DNA of 64,000 nucleotides, taken from positions 39,445 to 103,444 of the forward strand of contig PBJO01000011.1 of the NCBI GenBank assembly GCA_002720745.1. Reading direction: 5' to 3'. This stretch comes from Balneola sp. GTDB lineage: Bacteria; Bacteroidota; Rhodothermia; Balneolales; Balneolaceae. A model generated the notes under the pieces. The model was not told the DNA's origin and ran no database searches. It was given only the letters and a program-made list of their open reading frames with translations. This document shows positions 36,424 through 48,968 of the stretch, piece after piece (position 1 is the stretch's first letter; the number at the start of each line of letters is the position of its first letter). The position numbers and the translations under genes are program-made.

Positions 36424-39267
36424 ATGCAAGAGTCTATTGTCATACGCGGAGCTCGCGAACACAATCTCAAAAACATTGATGTAACCATCCCAAGAGACGC
36501 ATTGGTTGTAGTCACAGGCCTATCTGGCTCTGGTAAATCTTCATTAGCTTTTGATACAATCTATGCCGAAGGACAACGCCGTTTTTTAGAATCATTGTCT
36601 GCTTATGCACGTCAATTCCTAGGTATGATGGAACGGCCTGCGGTTGATTTTATCGATGGCTTGTCCCCAGTTATCTCCATCGATCAAAAAACAACCAATC
36701 GAAATCCTCGTTCCACTGTAGGTACGGTTACCGAAATATATGACTTTATCCGACTTCTCTATGCTCGGGTAGCTATTCCTTATTCTTACGTGACAGGAGT
36801 AAAAATGGAAAAACAAACAACTGATCAAGTTGTTTCTTCAATTCTTGGACTTGAAGATGGTACCAAAGCTTACTGCTTGGCGCCTGTAATTAGAGGTCGT
36901 AAGGGACATTATCGTGAGCTTTTCGAACAAATGATTAAACAAGGTTATTTACAAGCCCGTGTGGATGGGGATATTATTGAGTTGGAATCTGGGCTTGTAC
37001 TAAATCGCTACAAAACACATACTATAGAAATAGTTGTAGACCGGTTTGTAGTTAGCTCAAAGAGTGAAAAACGGATTGCAGATAGTGTTAGAACAGCTCT
37101 TGAAATGGCTGATGGCACAGTAATACTCGCTCTTAAATCTAAACAAGGATGGAAAGACCGACTTTTTTCACAAAAGTTATTCGATCCTGAAAGTGGGATT
37201 GCTTATGAGGAAGCAGCACCCAATCTATTTTCGTTTAATTCTCCTTTCGGAGCGTGTTCTACCTGCGATGGATTAGGACATGCATATGATGTTAGTTGGG
37301 AACTTCTGGTACCAAATCCACAGCAAAGTGTTGAGGATGGAGGTATTCGCTTTCTTGGAAAACCAAGAGATATTTTTGCTTTTAAGCAGCTTGAAGCCGT
37401 CCTGGATCATTATGGAGTGGATTTCTACCTTCCCATTACTGAGTATCCTAGTGAACTCATTGATACGATAATGAAGGGTAGTGGTACACAAAAGTATGCG
37501 GTTACCTATGAATTTCGCTCTGATAAGGTCACTTATCAACATAGCTACAAAGGATTGCGGGATACCATCATTGAACAATACGAAAAATCCAAGTCCCAAA
37601 AGCAACGTGAAAAAGCGAGGTCCTTTATGTCCAAGGTTAGTTGTCCTAAATGCTCCGGTGGGCGGCTTAATAAGGAAGCTCTGTCATATAAATTGGATAA
37701 ATATGGCATACAAGACTTAGTGCAAATGGACATCCAAGAACTCAGAGATACACTACATAACATACACTTGAGTGAGCGACAGCAAGAAATAGGGCATCAA
37801 ATACTCAAGGAAATTAGAGACCGACTCGATTTTTTGGTGAATGTGGGTCTCAACTATCTGAGTCTTAATCGAGAAGCACAAACGCTGAGTGGTGGTGAGG
37901 CTCAACGAATCAGACTAGCTACCCAAATCGGAACACAGCTTGTTGGAGTTCTCTACGTACTCGATGAACCAAGTATTGGTCTCCATCAACGGGACAATAA
38001 AAAGCTTATTCAATCCCTTGAGACTCTTCGAGATTTAGGGAACAGTGTCATTGTAGTGGAGCATGATCGAGATACGATTGAAAAGGCTAATTATGTAATA
38101 GATATGGGCCCCGGAGCTGGAGCTTACGGCGGGTATATTGTAACACAGGGAAAACCAGATGAATTGGAACCAGAATCCATGACTGCGCGTTTTCTCCGAG
38201 ATCAAGAACAAGTAACTATACCTAAGAACCCTAGAAAAGGTAACTCAAAAAAAATCTGTATTACTAACGCTAGAGGACACAATCTCCAGTCGGTTGACCT
38301 TCAAGTTCCTTTGGGTAGATTTATCACGGTAACAGGGGTAAGTGGTTCTGGAAAAAGCTCTCTCATTAACCAAACATTAGTTCCAATACTCTCCAATCAT
38401 TTTTATAAATCTAAGGCAGTTCCATTGCCTTATGACGAAGTTGAGGGCCTTGAAAATATTGACAAAATTATCTCAATAGATCAAAGTCCCATAGGCAGGA
38501 CACCACGCTCTAATCCAGGAACCTACACCAAGGTTTTTGATTATATCAGAAGACTTTTTGCGGAATTACCAGAATCCAAGATACGTGGCTATGATCAGGG
38601 TCGATTTTCATTCAATGTGAAAGGTGGACGCTGCGAAACTTGTAAAGGTGACGGTATACGCAAAATCGAGATGAACTTTCTACCTGATGTGTACGTATCC
38701 TGCGAAACCTGCCAAGAAAGACGGTATAATCGAGAAACACTGGAAATATACTTCCGCGAAAAGAATATTTCAGAAATCCTAGAAATGCCAATATCGGAAG
38801 GAGTTGAATTTTTTAGCTCACAACCAGCTATCTTGAGAATACTTAAAACACTAGCATCTGTTGGGTTAGGATATCTTACTCTAGGACAATCTAGTACTAC
38901 CCTATCCGGTGGTGAAGCTCAGCGCATTAAACTCGCTCGTGAACTTTCAAAAATAGGTACCGGTAATACGCTCTATGTCATGGATGAACCAACTACGGGC
39001 TTACACTTTCAAGATATTCGCCTTCTAGTAAATGTAATACAACAATTAGTGGATAAGGGAAATACCGTAATGGTAATCGAGCATAATTTAGATGTGATTA
39101 AAGCTGCGGACTGGGTTATTGATTTGGGTCCAGAGGGCGGTAAGGGGGGGGGGCAAATTATTGCAGAAGGAAGCCCTAAAACAATTTCTAGAGTACCTAA
39201 TTCGTATACGGGAATGTTTTTAAAGCAAGAATTTGAACGACTTTCTTCCGTTGTAGGAAAGCTCTAA
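36424..39267 (+). CDS. uvrA: Excinuclease ABC subunit A
   Basis: A 947-residue UvrA that senses DNA damage in nucleotide excision repair with UvrB. It has two ABC ATPase modules: Walker [10 protein letters not shown] near residue 33 and GVSGSGKSS near 640, with signatures [12 protein letters not shown] and [12 protein letters not shown]. Zinc modules are CSTCDGLG with [10 protein letters not shown], and CETCKGDG with [10 protein letters not shown]. An upstream AAGGA fits a ribosome-binding site. A run of 10 G at 39144-39153 encodes part of GGKGGGQ near the C-terminus. The frame is intact there, but such a tract is prone to slippage. Confidence 0.97.
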   Translation: MQESIVIRGAREHNLKNIDVTIPRDALVVVTGLSGSGKSSLAFDTIYAEGQRRFLESLSAYARQFLGMMERPAVDFIDGLSPVISIDQKTTNRNPRSTVGTVTEIYDFIRLLYARVAIPYSYVTGVKMEKQTTDQVVSSILGLEDGTKAYCLAPVIRGRKGHYRELFEQMIKQGYLQARVDGDIIELESGLVLNRYKTHTIEIVVDRFVVSSKSEKRIADSVRTALEMADGTVILALKSKQGWKDRLFSQKLFDPESGIAYEEAAPNLFSFNSPFGACSTCDGLGHAYDVSWELLVPNPQQSVEDGGIRFLGKPRDIFAFKQLEAVLDHYGVDFYLPITEYPSELIDTIMKGSGTQKYAVTYEFRSDKVTYQHSYKGLRDTIIEQYEKSKSQKQREKARSFMSKVSCPKCSGGRLNKEALSYKLDKYGIQDLVQMDIQELRDTLHNIHLSERQQEIGHQILKEIRDRLDFLVNVGLNYLSLNREAQTLSGGEAQRIRLATQIGTQLVGVLYVLDEPSIGLHQRDNKKLIQSLETLRDLGNSVIVVEHDRDTIEKANYVIDMGPGAGAYGGYIVTQGKPDELEPESMTARFLRDQEQVTIPKNPRKGNSKKICITNARGHNLQSVDLQVPLGRFITVTGVSGSGKSSLINQTLVPILSNHFYKSKAVPLPYDEVEGLENIDKIISIDQSPIGRTPRSNPGTYTKVFDYIRRLFAELPESKIRGYDQGRFSFNVKGGRCETCKGDGIRKIEMNFLPDVYVSCETCQERRYNRETLEIYFREKNISEILEMPISEGVEFFSSQPAILRILKTLASVGLGYLTLGQSSTTLSGGEAQRIKLARELSKIGTGNTLYVMDEPTTGLHFQDIRLLVNVIQQLVDKGNTVMVIEHNLDVIKAADWVIDLGPEGGKGGGQIIAEGSPKTISRVPNSYTGMFLKQEFERLSSVVGKL

Positions 39268-39291
39268 GCTTACTATCTTAAGTCTTCATAT

Positions 39292-39846
39292 ATGATTTTT
39301 TTTCGTACACATATCCTTAAAAAAGTTAATCTAAGCTTGCTGCTTTTCTCATTCGTTTCGCAGAGCATACCTATGCTCGAGAATGAATTCCAAAATCAAC
39401 GGTTTACCCAATGGCTCAACAAACACTTTGATCACTCATTAGCTTTAAACCTATACCCTGAGCTAAAAAATACAGAACGTCTCAAATCAATTCGTTTGCA
39501 CCTTGAAAAACTTTGGAAGGAGAGCAATAATGTAAAACAATGGACAAATGCGGTCAAAGCTTATTTAAAACAAAAAAATCTAGATATAAAACTTCTTATA
39601 CAATGGAATATGCTGGATCATATGGAGCAGCATCAATACATGATTTTATTACAGGAGCCACGAGGATACACTATCAAAAATCACACTTATAGCAAATTAT
39701 ATAAACTTACGAGTTCTAATTGTTTAGTTGAGCTCATTACCTACGAAGATCAAATAAGTTCGCACTCTACGCTTCACAATCCAAGCTATCCTGCTGCCAT
39801 ACAAGAGCATCCTATGATTAATAGTATAGCTACTGGTGCCCCCTAG
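39292..39846 (+). CDS. Unknown protein with hydrophobic N-terminus
   Basis: A 184-residue protein that I do not recognise. The first ~25 residues (basic KK then VNLSLLLFSFVSQSIPM) look like a signal peptide or anchor, so it is probably exported. The remainder is polar, alpha-helical in character (RLKSIRLHLEKLWKESNNVKQW), and has no Cys-rich or catalytic motif that I can name. A start at Met28 would remove the hydrophobic segment and is possible. It lies 24 bp after uvrA and before secD on the same strand. Confidence 0.55.
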   Translation: MIFFRTHILKKVNLSLLLFSFVSQSIPMLENEFQNQRFTQWLNKHFDHSLALNLYPELKNTERLKSIRLHLEKLWKESNNVKQWTNAVKAYLKQKNLDIKLLIQWNMLDHMEQHQYMILLQEPRGYTIKNHTYSKLYKLTSSNCLVELITYEDQISSHSTLHNPSYPAAIQEHPMINSIATGAP

Positions 39847-39867
39847 CTTACATTATAACTCTTTTTA

Positions 39868-39890
39868 TAGGTTCGTAATTATCGAACCTA
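39868..39890. repeat. Inverted repeat upstream of secD
   Basis: TAGGTTCG (39868-39875) and CGAACCTA (39883-39890) form a perfect 8-bp stem with a 7-nt loop. It lies 37 bp before the secD start. No clear U-run follows on the plus strand, so it is weak as a terminator. It could be an operator or a 5' leader hairpin. Confidence 0.45.
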
Positions 39891-39926
39891 ATCATCATTT
39901 TATACTAACAATAAAAAATTATTATT

Positions 39927-41741
39927 ATGCAAGGAAACGGATTTAAAATAGGTGTAATAGCAGCTTTTTTTGCCCTCACACTATACTATTTGTCTCCAAC
40001 AATTATTTGGAATTTGGAAAAACGACAAATGAGTACCTTTACCGAAGAAGAGCGTACTCAATATGAAATGGATAATGCTGAAAAGCTATCCAACTTAAAA
40101 GAAAAGATTCTTTCATTAGGCTTGGATTTACAAGGCGGGATGCATGTTACACTTGAAGTAGGTACACCTCAGCTCATTCTAGAACTTGCAGGTGGTAACC
40201 GTGATACTGAGCTTGAAGTGGTAGTTCGGTTAGCTCAAGAAGTGGCCGAAGAGAACGAAACTGATTTCATCGATGAAATGCAGCTTGAATTTGAGAGAAG
40301 AGATGCAAATGCTAGGTTAAGTCGCTTCTATCGTAGTGAATCCCAGGACATCACGCGCCGTTCCACCAATGACGAAATAGTAGCCTTTCTAAAAGTGCAA
40401 CGAGATGCCGCATTAGATCGTGCTATAGAAATTATTCGTACCCGAGTTGATAGATTTGGAGTTACCGAACCATCAATCGTAAAACAAGGACAAAGTCGTA
40501 TAGTGGTAGAATTACCTGGTGTGGATGACGAAGAACGTGTGCGAAATCTATTAAAGGGTACTGCCCGTTTAGAATTCCGAACAGGTGCAGACGCCCAAGA
40601 TTTCTCTAATTTCAGAAATCGAGCCATTGAGTTTTACAATGTGGAAGCGGATAGTTCTGACAGTTTAAATCTAAGCGGCCCAACTAATGAATTACTTGAA
40701 CGAATGTCATTTATTCAAACTCAAAGCCCATATGTTTTTGGTTATGCAATGGCCGAAGACACCGCTATAATTATGGATTTACTAAGTACATCAGAAGTAC
40801 AACGATTAATACCCAGAAATACAGTAGTTTTGTGGGGTTCTAGACCAATCGGGTTTGAAGGTGGTGTAGAGCAGTTTGCACTATATGGAGTACGTGACAA
40901 TGCCGAACTTACCGGTGAAGTCATAGAGGAAGCTTCTATTCAGTTTGACCCAACAACCAATGTACCTGAGGTATCGATGGGTATGAATAGTGAAGGAGCT
41001 AGAATATGGAGTCGAATAACAGGAGCCAACATTGGGAAGCCTATCGCCATTGTACTTGATGGATATGTGGTTTCCTATCCAAATGTATCCACTAAAATTA
41101 ATGGTGGGAATTCCAGCATAACTGGCCTGGAAAATGTGGCTGAAGCAGAAGATTTAGTAAATATTTTATTATCAGGCGCCCTACCAGCCCCACTTCAAAT
41201 TATGGAGGAGCGAACTGTGGGTGCTACATTAGGTGAGAGTTCAATTCAAGCAGGCTTTCGGTCAGTGTTAGTGGGACTGTCTATTGTGGCAATTTTTATG
41301 ATTGTTTATTACCGTACCGGCGGTGGAGTCGCCGATTTAGCTCTTATGCTGAATATAATTTTCATCCTTGGTATTCTAGCAGGATTTAAAGCGACCTTAA
41401 CATTACCGGGTATGGCAGGAATTGTATTAACTATTGGTATGGCGGTAGATGCTAACGTATTAATATTTGATCGGATACGTGAAGAACAACGTGGTGGTAA
41501 AACTATGAGAGCTGCAATTTCAGCTGGTTATTCCAACGCGATGAGTGCCATAATTGATGCTAACGTAACCACTGGTTTTGTAGCTTTAATCCTAATGAGT
41601 TTTGGAGTAGGACCTATTAAAGGTTTTGCCGTTACCTTGCTTGCGGGTATTGCATGTTCACTATTTAGTGCCATTATTATTACGCGCGTTGTTATAGACT
41701 ACTTAACCCGCAATAACACAGAAGCAGTTAGCTTCGGTTGA
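39927..41741 (+). CDS. secD: Protein translocase subunit SecD
   Basis: A 604-residue RND-type SecD that, with SecF, uses the proton or sodium gradient to pull proteins through SecYEG. It has one N-terminal membrane segment, the family signature LGLDLQGGMHVTLEV, a large periplasmic P1 domain, and five C-terminal membrane segments including GMAVDANVLIFDRIREE, which carries the conserved Asp and Arg. It is encoded separately from SecF, 27 bp upstream of it. The leader has no Shine-Dalgarno. Confidence 0.96.
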   Translation: MQGNGFKIGVIAAFFALTLYYLSPTIIWNLEKRQMSTFTEEERTQYEMDNAEKLSNLKEKILSLGLDLQGGMHVTLEVGTPQLILELAGGNRDTELEVVVRLAQEVAEENETDFIDEMQLEFERRDANARLSRFYRSESQDITRRSTNDEIVAFLKVQRDAALDRAIEIIRTRVDRFGVTEPSIVKQGQSRIVVELPGVDDEERVRNLLKGTARLEFRTGADAQDFSNFRNRAIEFYNVEADSSDSLNLSGPTNELLERMSFIQTQSPYVFGYAMAEDTAIIMDLLSTSEVQRLIPRNTVVLWGSRPIGFEGGVEQFALYGVRDNAELTGEVIEEASIQFDPTTNVPEVSMGMNSEGARIWSRITGANIGKPIAIVLDGYVVSYPNVSTKINGGNSSITGLENVAEAEDLVNILLSGALPAPLQIMEERTVGATLGESSIQAGFRSVLVGLSIVAIFMIVYYRTGGGVADLALMLNIIFILGILAGFKATLTLPGMAGIVLTIGMAVDANVLIFDRIREEQRGGKTMRAAISAGYSNAMSAIIDANVTTGFVALILMSFGVGPIKGFAVTLLAGIACSLFSAIIITRVVIDYLTRNNTEAVSFG

Positions 41742-41768
41742 TAATTTTCAAATAAAAAGGTACTTCTT

Positions 41769-42686
41769 ATGCGATGGTTTGAAACACCCAACTTTGATTT
41801 TTTAGGCAAACGTAAAATTGCCTATTCCCTATCAAGTATTTTATTTGTGGCATCTTTGGCTATTATTTTAACAAAAGGCTTGCAATATGGAATAGACTTC
41901 CGTGGGGGAAAAGAATTCGTTTATGCATTCGATACTCAAGTAAAAACAGAAGATATTCGATCTTTCCTAAATGAACCTTTAGGCTCATCACCTGAAGTAA
42001 AGCTATTTGGTTCGGATAGTGAAATACTAATCCGTACTGACAATGATCTCGGCACTGATGAGGTGCAAAACCTAATTGAGGGTGCTATTCGCGCCAATAT
42101 CAGTGGAGCAAGTTTTAGTATGGAAAAGAGCGATTCTATTGGCCCTAGATTTGCGGAGGATTTAAAAGGAGCTGCTGCACAATCCGTCGTATACGCGATT
42201 GTTATTATTTTTCTTTATATCCTAATCCGATTTCGAAAGTGGACTTTTTCAGTAGGAGCAGTTGCTGCATTAGTTCATGATGTGGTTATCACACTAGGCA
42301 TTTTCACTTTATTAACCGACGTAGTTTCCTTCAATCTATTAATCGATCAAAATATCATTGCGGCATTCCTCACCATCGTAGGATACTCTCTCAATGACAC
42401 AGTTGTTGTATTTGACAGGATCAGAGAAAATAAATTAGTCCATAAAGGAATGGATACCATTGAAATGTTCAATAAAAGCCTGAATGATACGCTCAGTCGA
42501 ACCGTAATTACTTCGTTAACTACTTTCTTTGTGGTAACTATTCTGTTTATATTCGGTGGAGAGGTCTTGAAAGGTTTATCATTTGCACTTATAATAGGCG
42601 TGATATTAGGTACCTATAGCTCACTTTTTGTAGCTAGCCCTCTTGTACTTGAATTAGACACAAAAAAAACACTAAATAAACCTTAG
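41769..42686 (+). CDS. secF: Protein translocase subunit SecF
   Basis: A 305-residue SecF with six membrane segments. Signatures are GIDFRGGKEFVY (G-x-D-F-x-G-G), KSDSIGPRFAEDLKGAA and the conserved SLNDTVVVFDRIRENKL in the fourth segment. Length is normal for free-standing SecF. It follows secD and precedes a STAS protein gene by 7 bp. Confidence 0.96.
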   Translation: MRWFETPNFDFLGKRKIAYSLSSILFVASLAIILTKGLQYGIDFRGGKEFVYAFDTQVKTEDIRSFLNEPLGSSPEVKLFGSDSEILIRTDNDLGTDEVQNLIEGAIRANISGASFSMEKSDSIGPRFAEDLKGAAAQSVVYAIVIIFLYILIRFRKWTFSVGAVAALVHDVVITLGIFTLLTDVVSFNLLIDQNIIAAFLTIVGYSLNDTVVVFDRIRENKLVHKGMDTIEMFNKSLNDTLSRTVITSLTTFFVVTILFIFGGEVLKGLSFALIIGVILGTYSSLFVASPLVLELDTKKTLNKP

Positions 42687-42693
42687 TATTATC

Positions 42694-43041
42694 ATGAGTT
42701 ATCAAACGTCAGAACGTTACAACTGCGTTGTCATACAATTTAGAGGCAATGTAATGGGTGGACCTGATGCGGTCAATCTGAATGAAGAATTACATGCCTT
42801 AATTGATGTCAATAAGACCAACGTAATTGTTGATTTATCTAAGGTAAAGTTTATGAATTCTTCTGGTTTAGGTATGCTTATAGGTGGTCTCACCACTATG
42901 AAAAAAGCCGGAGGCGACCTCCGTATTGCCAATGCAACGGATAAAATTGAAAGCCTGTTGGTAGTGACTAAACTCATCACCGTTTTTAAACATTTTCGTT
43001 CAGTGGATGAGGCGGTAGAATCATATAAAGAAGACGCTTAA
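42694..43041 (+). CDS. STAS-domain protein (anti-anti-sigma factor type)
   Basis: A 115-residue single STAS domain, as in SpoIIAA/RsbV. The signature NVIVDLSKVKFMNSSGLGMLIGG has the phosphorylatable Ser in N-S-S-G-L-G. In known systems the domain binds an anti-sigma kinase and is switched by phosphorylation. No kinase or sigma factor gene lies nearby, so the partner is unknown. It is 7 bp after secF and is followed by a hairpin with a U-run that probably ends this transcript. Confidence 0.88.
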   Translation: MSYQTSERYNCVVIQFRGNVMGGPDAVNLNEELHALIDVNKTNVIVDLSKVKFMNSSGLGMLIGGLTTMKKAGGDLRIANATDKIESLLVVTKLITVFKHFRSVDEAVESYKEDA

Positions 43042-43068
43042 TTCCCCTGGTAACTCATCAGACTTTGA

Positions 43069-43096
43069 GGGGGTGTAGCTACTTCCACCCTTTTTT
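43069..43096 (+). terminator. Intrinsic terminator after the secD-secF-STAS unit
   Basis: GGGTG (43071-43075) pairs with CACCC (43086-43090) across a 10-nt loop, extended by two possible G-U pairs. TTTTTT follows directly (43091-43096). It lies between the STAS gene stop and purA. Confidence 0.6.
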
Positions 43097-43126
43097 GTTG
43101 TTCTTCTATTTTTATTGATCATATAG

Positions 43127-45963
<2,837 letters not shown>

Positions 45964-45965
45964 AT

Positions 45966-46550
45966 CTATGCCCACTCCTGTAAAAATGCCACTACCTTTT
46001 TCATTGCTAAACCCCGGTGGCTAATGCTATTTTTTTGCTCGGAATCCATTTCTGCAAAACTAAGGTCAAATCCATCAGGTATAAAAATAGGATCATAGCC
46101 AAAACCTCCTGCCCCTTTCCTTAACCTAGAAATTTTACCCATGCAAATTCCTTCAAATATCCATTGCTTATCCGCATCAACAAAGGCTACAACTGTTCTA
46201 AATTGAGCATTACGCTCATTGGTCTGACTCATTTCCGAGAGTAATTTCTCCACATTATCATCATAGCTAGCATGTTTGCCTGAGAAACGTGCAGAATAAA
46301 TACCGGGTGCGCCATTTAGAGCTGTCACCTCCAAACCTGTATCGTCTGCCAAGCTTGGTAAACCCGTTACCATTGCAACATACTTAGCTTTTTTTAACGC
46401 ATTCCCTTTAAGGGTCAAAGCATCTTCTTGTACCTCTTCAAGCTCTGGAAAATTAATAGAAGACAAAACTCGAAAATCTGGTATAGAAAGGAGTTCTCTA
46501 AGCTCTTGAATTTTGTTTGGATTACGAGAGGCTAAAACAATTTCATTCAT
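45966..46550 (-). CDS. rdgB: XTP/dITP pyrophosphatase (HAM1/RdgB)
   Basis: A 194-residue house-cleaning enzyme that hydrolyses non-canonical purine nucleoside triphosphates. Signatures are LASRNPNKIQELRELL, SLADDTGLEVTALNGAPGIYSARFSG, GFGYDPIF and the C-terminal SHRGLAMKK. Length is normal. It is 1 bp after the PfkB kinase gene and 2 bp before the symporter start, so the three are likely co-transcribed. Confidence 0.95.
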   Translation of the reverse strand: MNEIVLASRNPNKIQELRELLSIPDFRVLSSINFPELEEVQEDALTLKGNALKKAKYVAMVTGLPSLADDTGLEVTALNGAPGIYSARFSGKHASYDDNVEKLLSEMSQTNERNAQFRTVVAFVDADKQWIFEGICMGKISRLRKGAGGFGYDPIFIPDGFDLSFAEMDSEQKNSISHRGLAMKKVVAFLQEWA

Positions 46551-46551
46551 T

Positions 46552-47535
46552 TTATTTTAATAATTTTTGCATTTGATGCCAGGTTAATCTTGGTCCATAT
46601 TGACCAACTACCATTGAGGCCGCTTTGGTGGCTAACTTGCCCGCTGCCGCATAGCCTAATCCATTCGTAATTCCATATAAAAAGGTCCCTGCAAACATAT
46701 CACCTGCTCCATTTGTATCTACGGCTTTAATCTGAAAAGGCTCAATATCGATAAAGGTATCACCATCAAAAATCATAGCTCCATTTTTTCCCAGTGTTAT
46801 GACAAACCTCTTCGCATCTATCTTTAAAGCTTCACGCGCATCCATAAGATTCGATGTCTCCGTATACGCTTTAGCTTCATCTTCATTACAAAATAGTAAG
46901 TCAACAGAGGTGCCAATCACCTCTTGAAAGTTCTGTCTAAAGGCCTGAACGATTGATGGATCAGATAAAGTGATCGATGTCCGCACTCCATGCTCTTCTG
47001 CTATGTAAAAGGTTTTTTTCATAGCATCAAAACCGTCCTGGGTTGCAGCTAAATAACCTTCTACATACACATATTCTGAAGACTGTATGGCTAAAGGAGA
47101 AAGTTCTCTTTTAGATAATTCTGAACTAATGCCCAAAAAAGTATTCATGGTCCGATCAGAGTCCTCTGAAACCATCACTAGACATTTACCCGTAGTGCCC
47201 GCTTGCCTTGTCTGTCCATCCAAGTTTGTTTCAACTCCTGCTTTAGTCATATCAGCCAGATAAAAATCCCCAAATTCATCGGCTGCAACCTTACAAGAAT
47301 AGTAGGTACTACCTCCTAATTGACTAATTGCCACCATAGTATTAGCAGCTGATCCCCCCGATTTACGCACATAACCATGATGTAGGATAGCCTTTAATAA
47401 GCGCTGTTGAGTTACTTCATTGACCAACGTCATTAGCCCTTTTGCCACTTGCTGTTCTTCTAAGAATTTGGCCGTAATCTTACATTCCAAATCGACAAGG
47501 GCGTTTCCAACCCCATAAACATTATATTTTTTCAT
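46552..47535 (-). CDS. PfkB-family (adenosine kinase-like) carbohydrate/nucleoside kinase
   Basis: A 327-residue ribokinase-fold kinase. N-terminal YNVYGVGNALVDLE and GGSAANTMVAISQLGG are typical of the adenosine-kinase-like branch. The catalytic anion-hole motif is DTNGAGDMFAG, with Asp as base. The start at ATG 47535 (MKKYNVYGVGN) is preferred. An in-frame ATG at 47574 would add 13 residues with no family match. The substrate could be adenosine, a sugar or other nucleoside. It heads the kinase-rdgB-symporter run. Confidence 0.88.
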   Translation of the reverse strand: MKKYNVYGVGNALVDLECKITAKFLEEQQVAKGLMTLVNEVTQQRLLKAILHHGYVRKSGGSAANTMVAISQLGGSTYYSCKVAADEFGDFYLADMTKAGVETNLDGQTRQAGTTGKCLVMVSEDSDRTMNTFLGISSELSKRELSPLAIQSSEYVYVEGYLAATQDGFDAMKKTFYIAEEHGVRTSITLSDPSIVQAFRQNFQEVIGTSVDLLFCNEDEAKAYTETSNLMDAREALKIDAKRFVITLGKNGAMIFDGDTFIDIEPFQIKAVDTNGAGDMFAGTFLYGITNGLGYAAAGKLATKAASMVVGQYGPRLTWHQMQKLLK

Positions 47536-47767
47536 GCTCTTTTTGTTAATACAAACCGAATGAGTTATATCCAACGGACTAGGGTTATAAATGTGTTAAA
47601 ATAACAACAAAGTAAGCAGGCTAAAGTTTCATAAAAAATCTTTACTTAGACTCTTTATATTCTTACATGCCTTTTTACCATGTGCACAGAGTGCCTTTTT
47701 GGGGAGTTAAAGCCATGATTACAGCAGAATAGTTACGCTTTTATCAAACACTGACAACTAAGAAGCA

Positions 47768-48958
47768 TTAAAAAAACTCTGCTGCTTGCCTACCAAGTTT
47801 TGTACTAAGAGCCACTCCCATCCCGCTCAGTCCTACCGCCCAAACCATATTTCTAGATGTATCGGCTCGAATAACCGGATTCTTATCTGGCGTAAAGCCC
47901 ATAATTCCTGACCATTCATATTCTACCACGCCAGGATCTATCCCAATCACCTCTTTCATGTATCTAAGTAAGAATGCCTTAATTTCCTTATTAATGCCAA
48001 ATTGAGTGGTGGTTTCACCGGAAATATCCATATGCCTAGCTCCCCCCAACAACAAACGATCTGGCCCCACATTCCGAAAATAAATGTATCCATGGTCTGC
48101 ATGAAAGGTTCCTTGCCAAGGCTGGGAATCTATGGCCTTGGTAAGCAGCACCAAACCTCTGCCAGGGCTCACCGAAACATCATCATCTAATAATGCCGAA
48201 AAGGCGTTAGTTGTTAGAATAACTGACGAGCTATGGAACTGATGGGCACCTTTTCTGCCGTTTTCCGCCGTTAATTTAATTCTATCCATTTTTTTCGTAA
48301 TGTCTACCAAACATCGCCCCCAAGCTAGGTGTATTCCCATCTGCTCACATAATTGAGCAAATCTGGCCCATGCCTTTGCAGGTTGAAGTTGTCCCTCTCT
48401 TGGCATTTGAATAGCATTATAACCATTAACCTTTGTTGGCTTATACCAATGGTCTAGTCCTGTTCTTTTTTTTAAAGCTGTATTACAAGAATCCAAATAA
48501 GCTGAGACACGCTCAAATTCATCTTGTTCAGTAAAAAGTTCATGTCCACCTAAAGGTTCATACTCAATAACTTGATCACCCAAAATACTTCTAAGTAAGG
48601 ATAACCCTTGCCAACGTTCATACATACGATCCCAGACACGCTCCCGCTGTTCTAAGTGGCTATCGGCGATAAATTCTCCCACTGTACCTATGCAAGCAAA
48701 ACCTGCATTCCGTGTACTTGCCCCTAATGGTGGGAGGTACCGATCAAGAAGAGCAATTTTGGCACTAGGATGAATTTTAGCTAAATGATAGGCCGCTGAT
48801 AGACCGGTAAATCCTGCACCAACTACAACAAAATCATAGGTGTTTTCCAGCGGTTTATACCCTAAATAACTGGTTGTTCTTTGGTCCCATCCCAACTCTC
48901 TTTCCCAGTATGACCATTGAGCATACTTAGGACGATAAAATAATTTATCCACACTCAT
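47768..48958 (-). CDS. FAD-dependent oxidoreductase (DAO family)
   Basis: A protein of about 396 residues with the FAD-binding DFVVVGAGFTGLSAAYHLAK near residue 42-60 and a DAO-type fold (LGASTRNAGFACIG, GLSGMGVALSTKLG at the C-terminus). The N-terminal SYWERELGWDQR resembles the PuuB/YgaF-like oxidases of amines and amino acids. The substrate is unknown. I chose ATG at 48958, just after the amidohydrolase stop (10-bp gap). An in-frame start at 49000 overlaps that gene and adds a Lys-rich stretch. It is probably co-transcribed with the amidohydrolase. Confidence 0.85.
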   Translation of the reverse strand: MSVDKLFYRPKYAQWSYWERELGWDQRTTSYLGYKPLENTYDFVVVGAGFTGLSAAYHLAKIHPSAKIALLDRYLPPLGASTRNAGFACIGTVGEFIADSHLEQRERVWDRMYERWQGLSLLRSILGDQVIEYEPLGGHELFTEQDEFERVSAYLDSCNTALKKRTGLDHWYKPTKVNGYNAIQMPREGQLQPAKAWARFAQLCEQMGIHLAWGRCLVDITKKMDRIKLTAENGRKGAHQFHSSSVILTTNAFSALLDDDVSVSPGRGLVLLTKAIDSQPWQGTFHADHGYIYFRNVGPDRLLLGGARHMDISGETTTQFGINKEIKAFLLRYMKEVIGIDPGVVEYEWSGIMGFTPDKNPVIRADTSRNMVWAVGLSGMGVALSTKLGRQAAEFF

Positions 48959-48968
48959 AAAGTCCTGC

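Noticed and set aside
47768..48958. The FAD oxidoreductase as the missing oxidase half of MnmC, given mnmD nearby
   Set aside because: It is on the other strand, is separated by the amidohydrolase gene, and its N-terminus before the FAD motif looks like PuuB/YgaF-type oxidases rather than MnmC.
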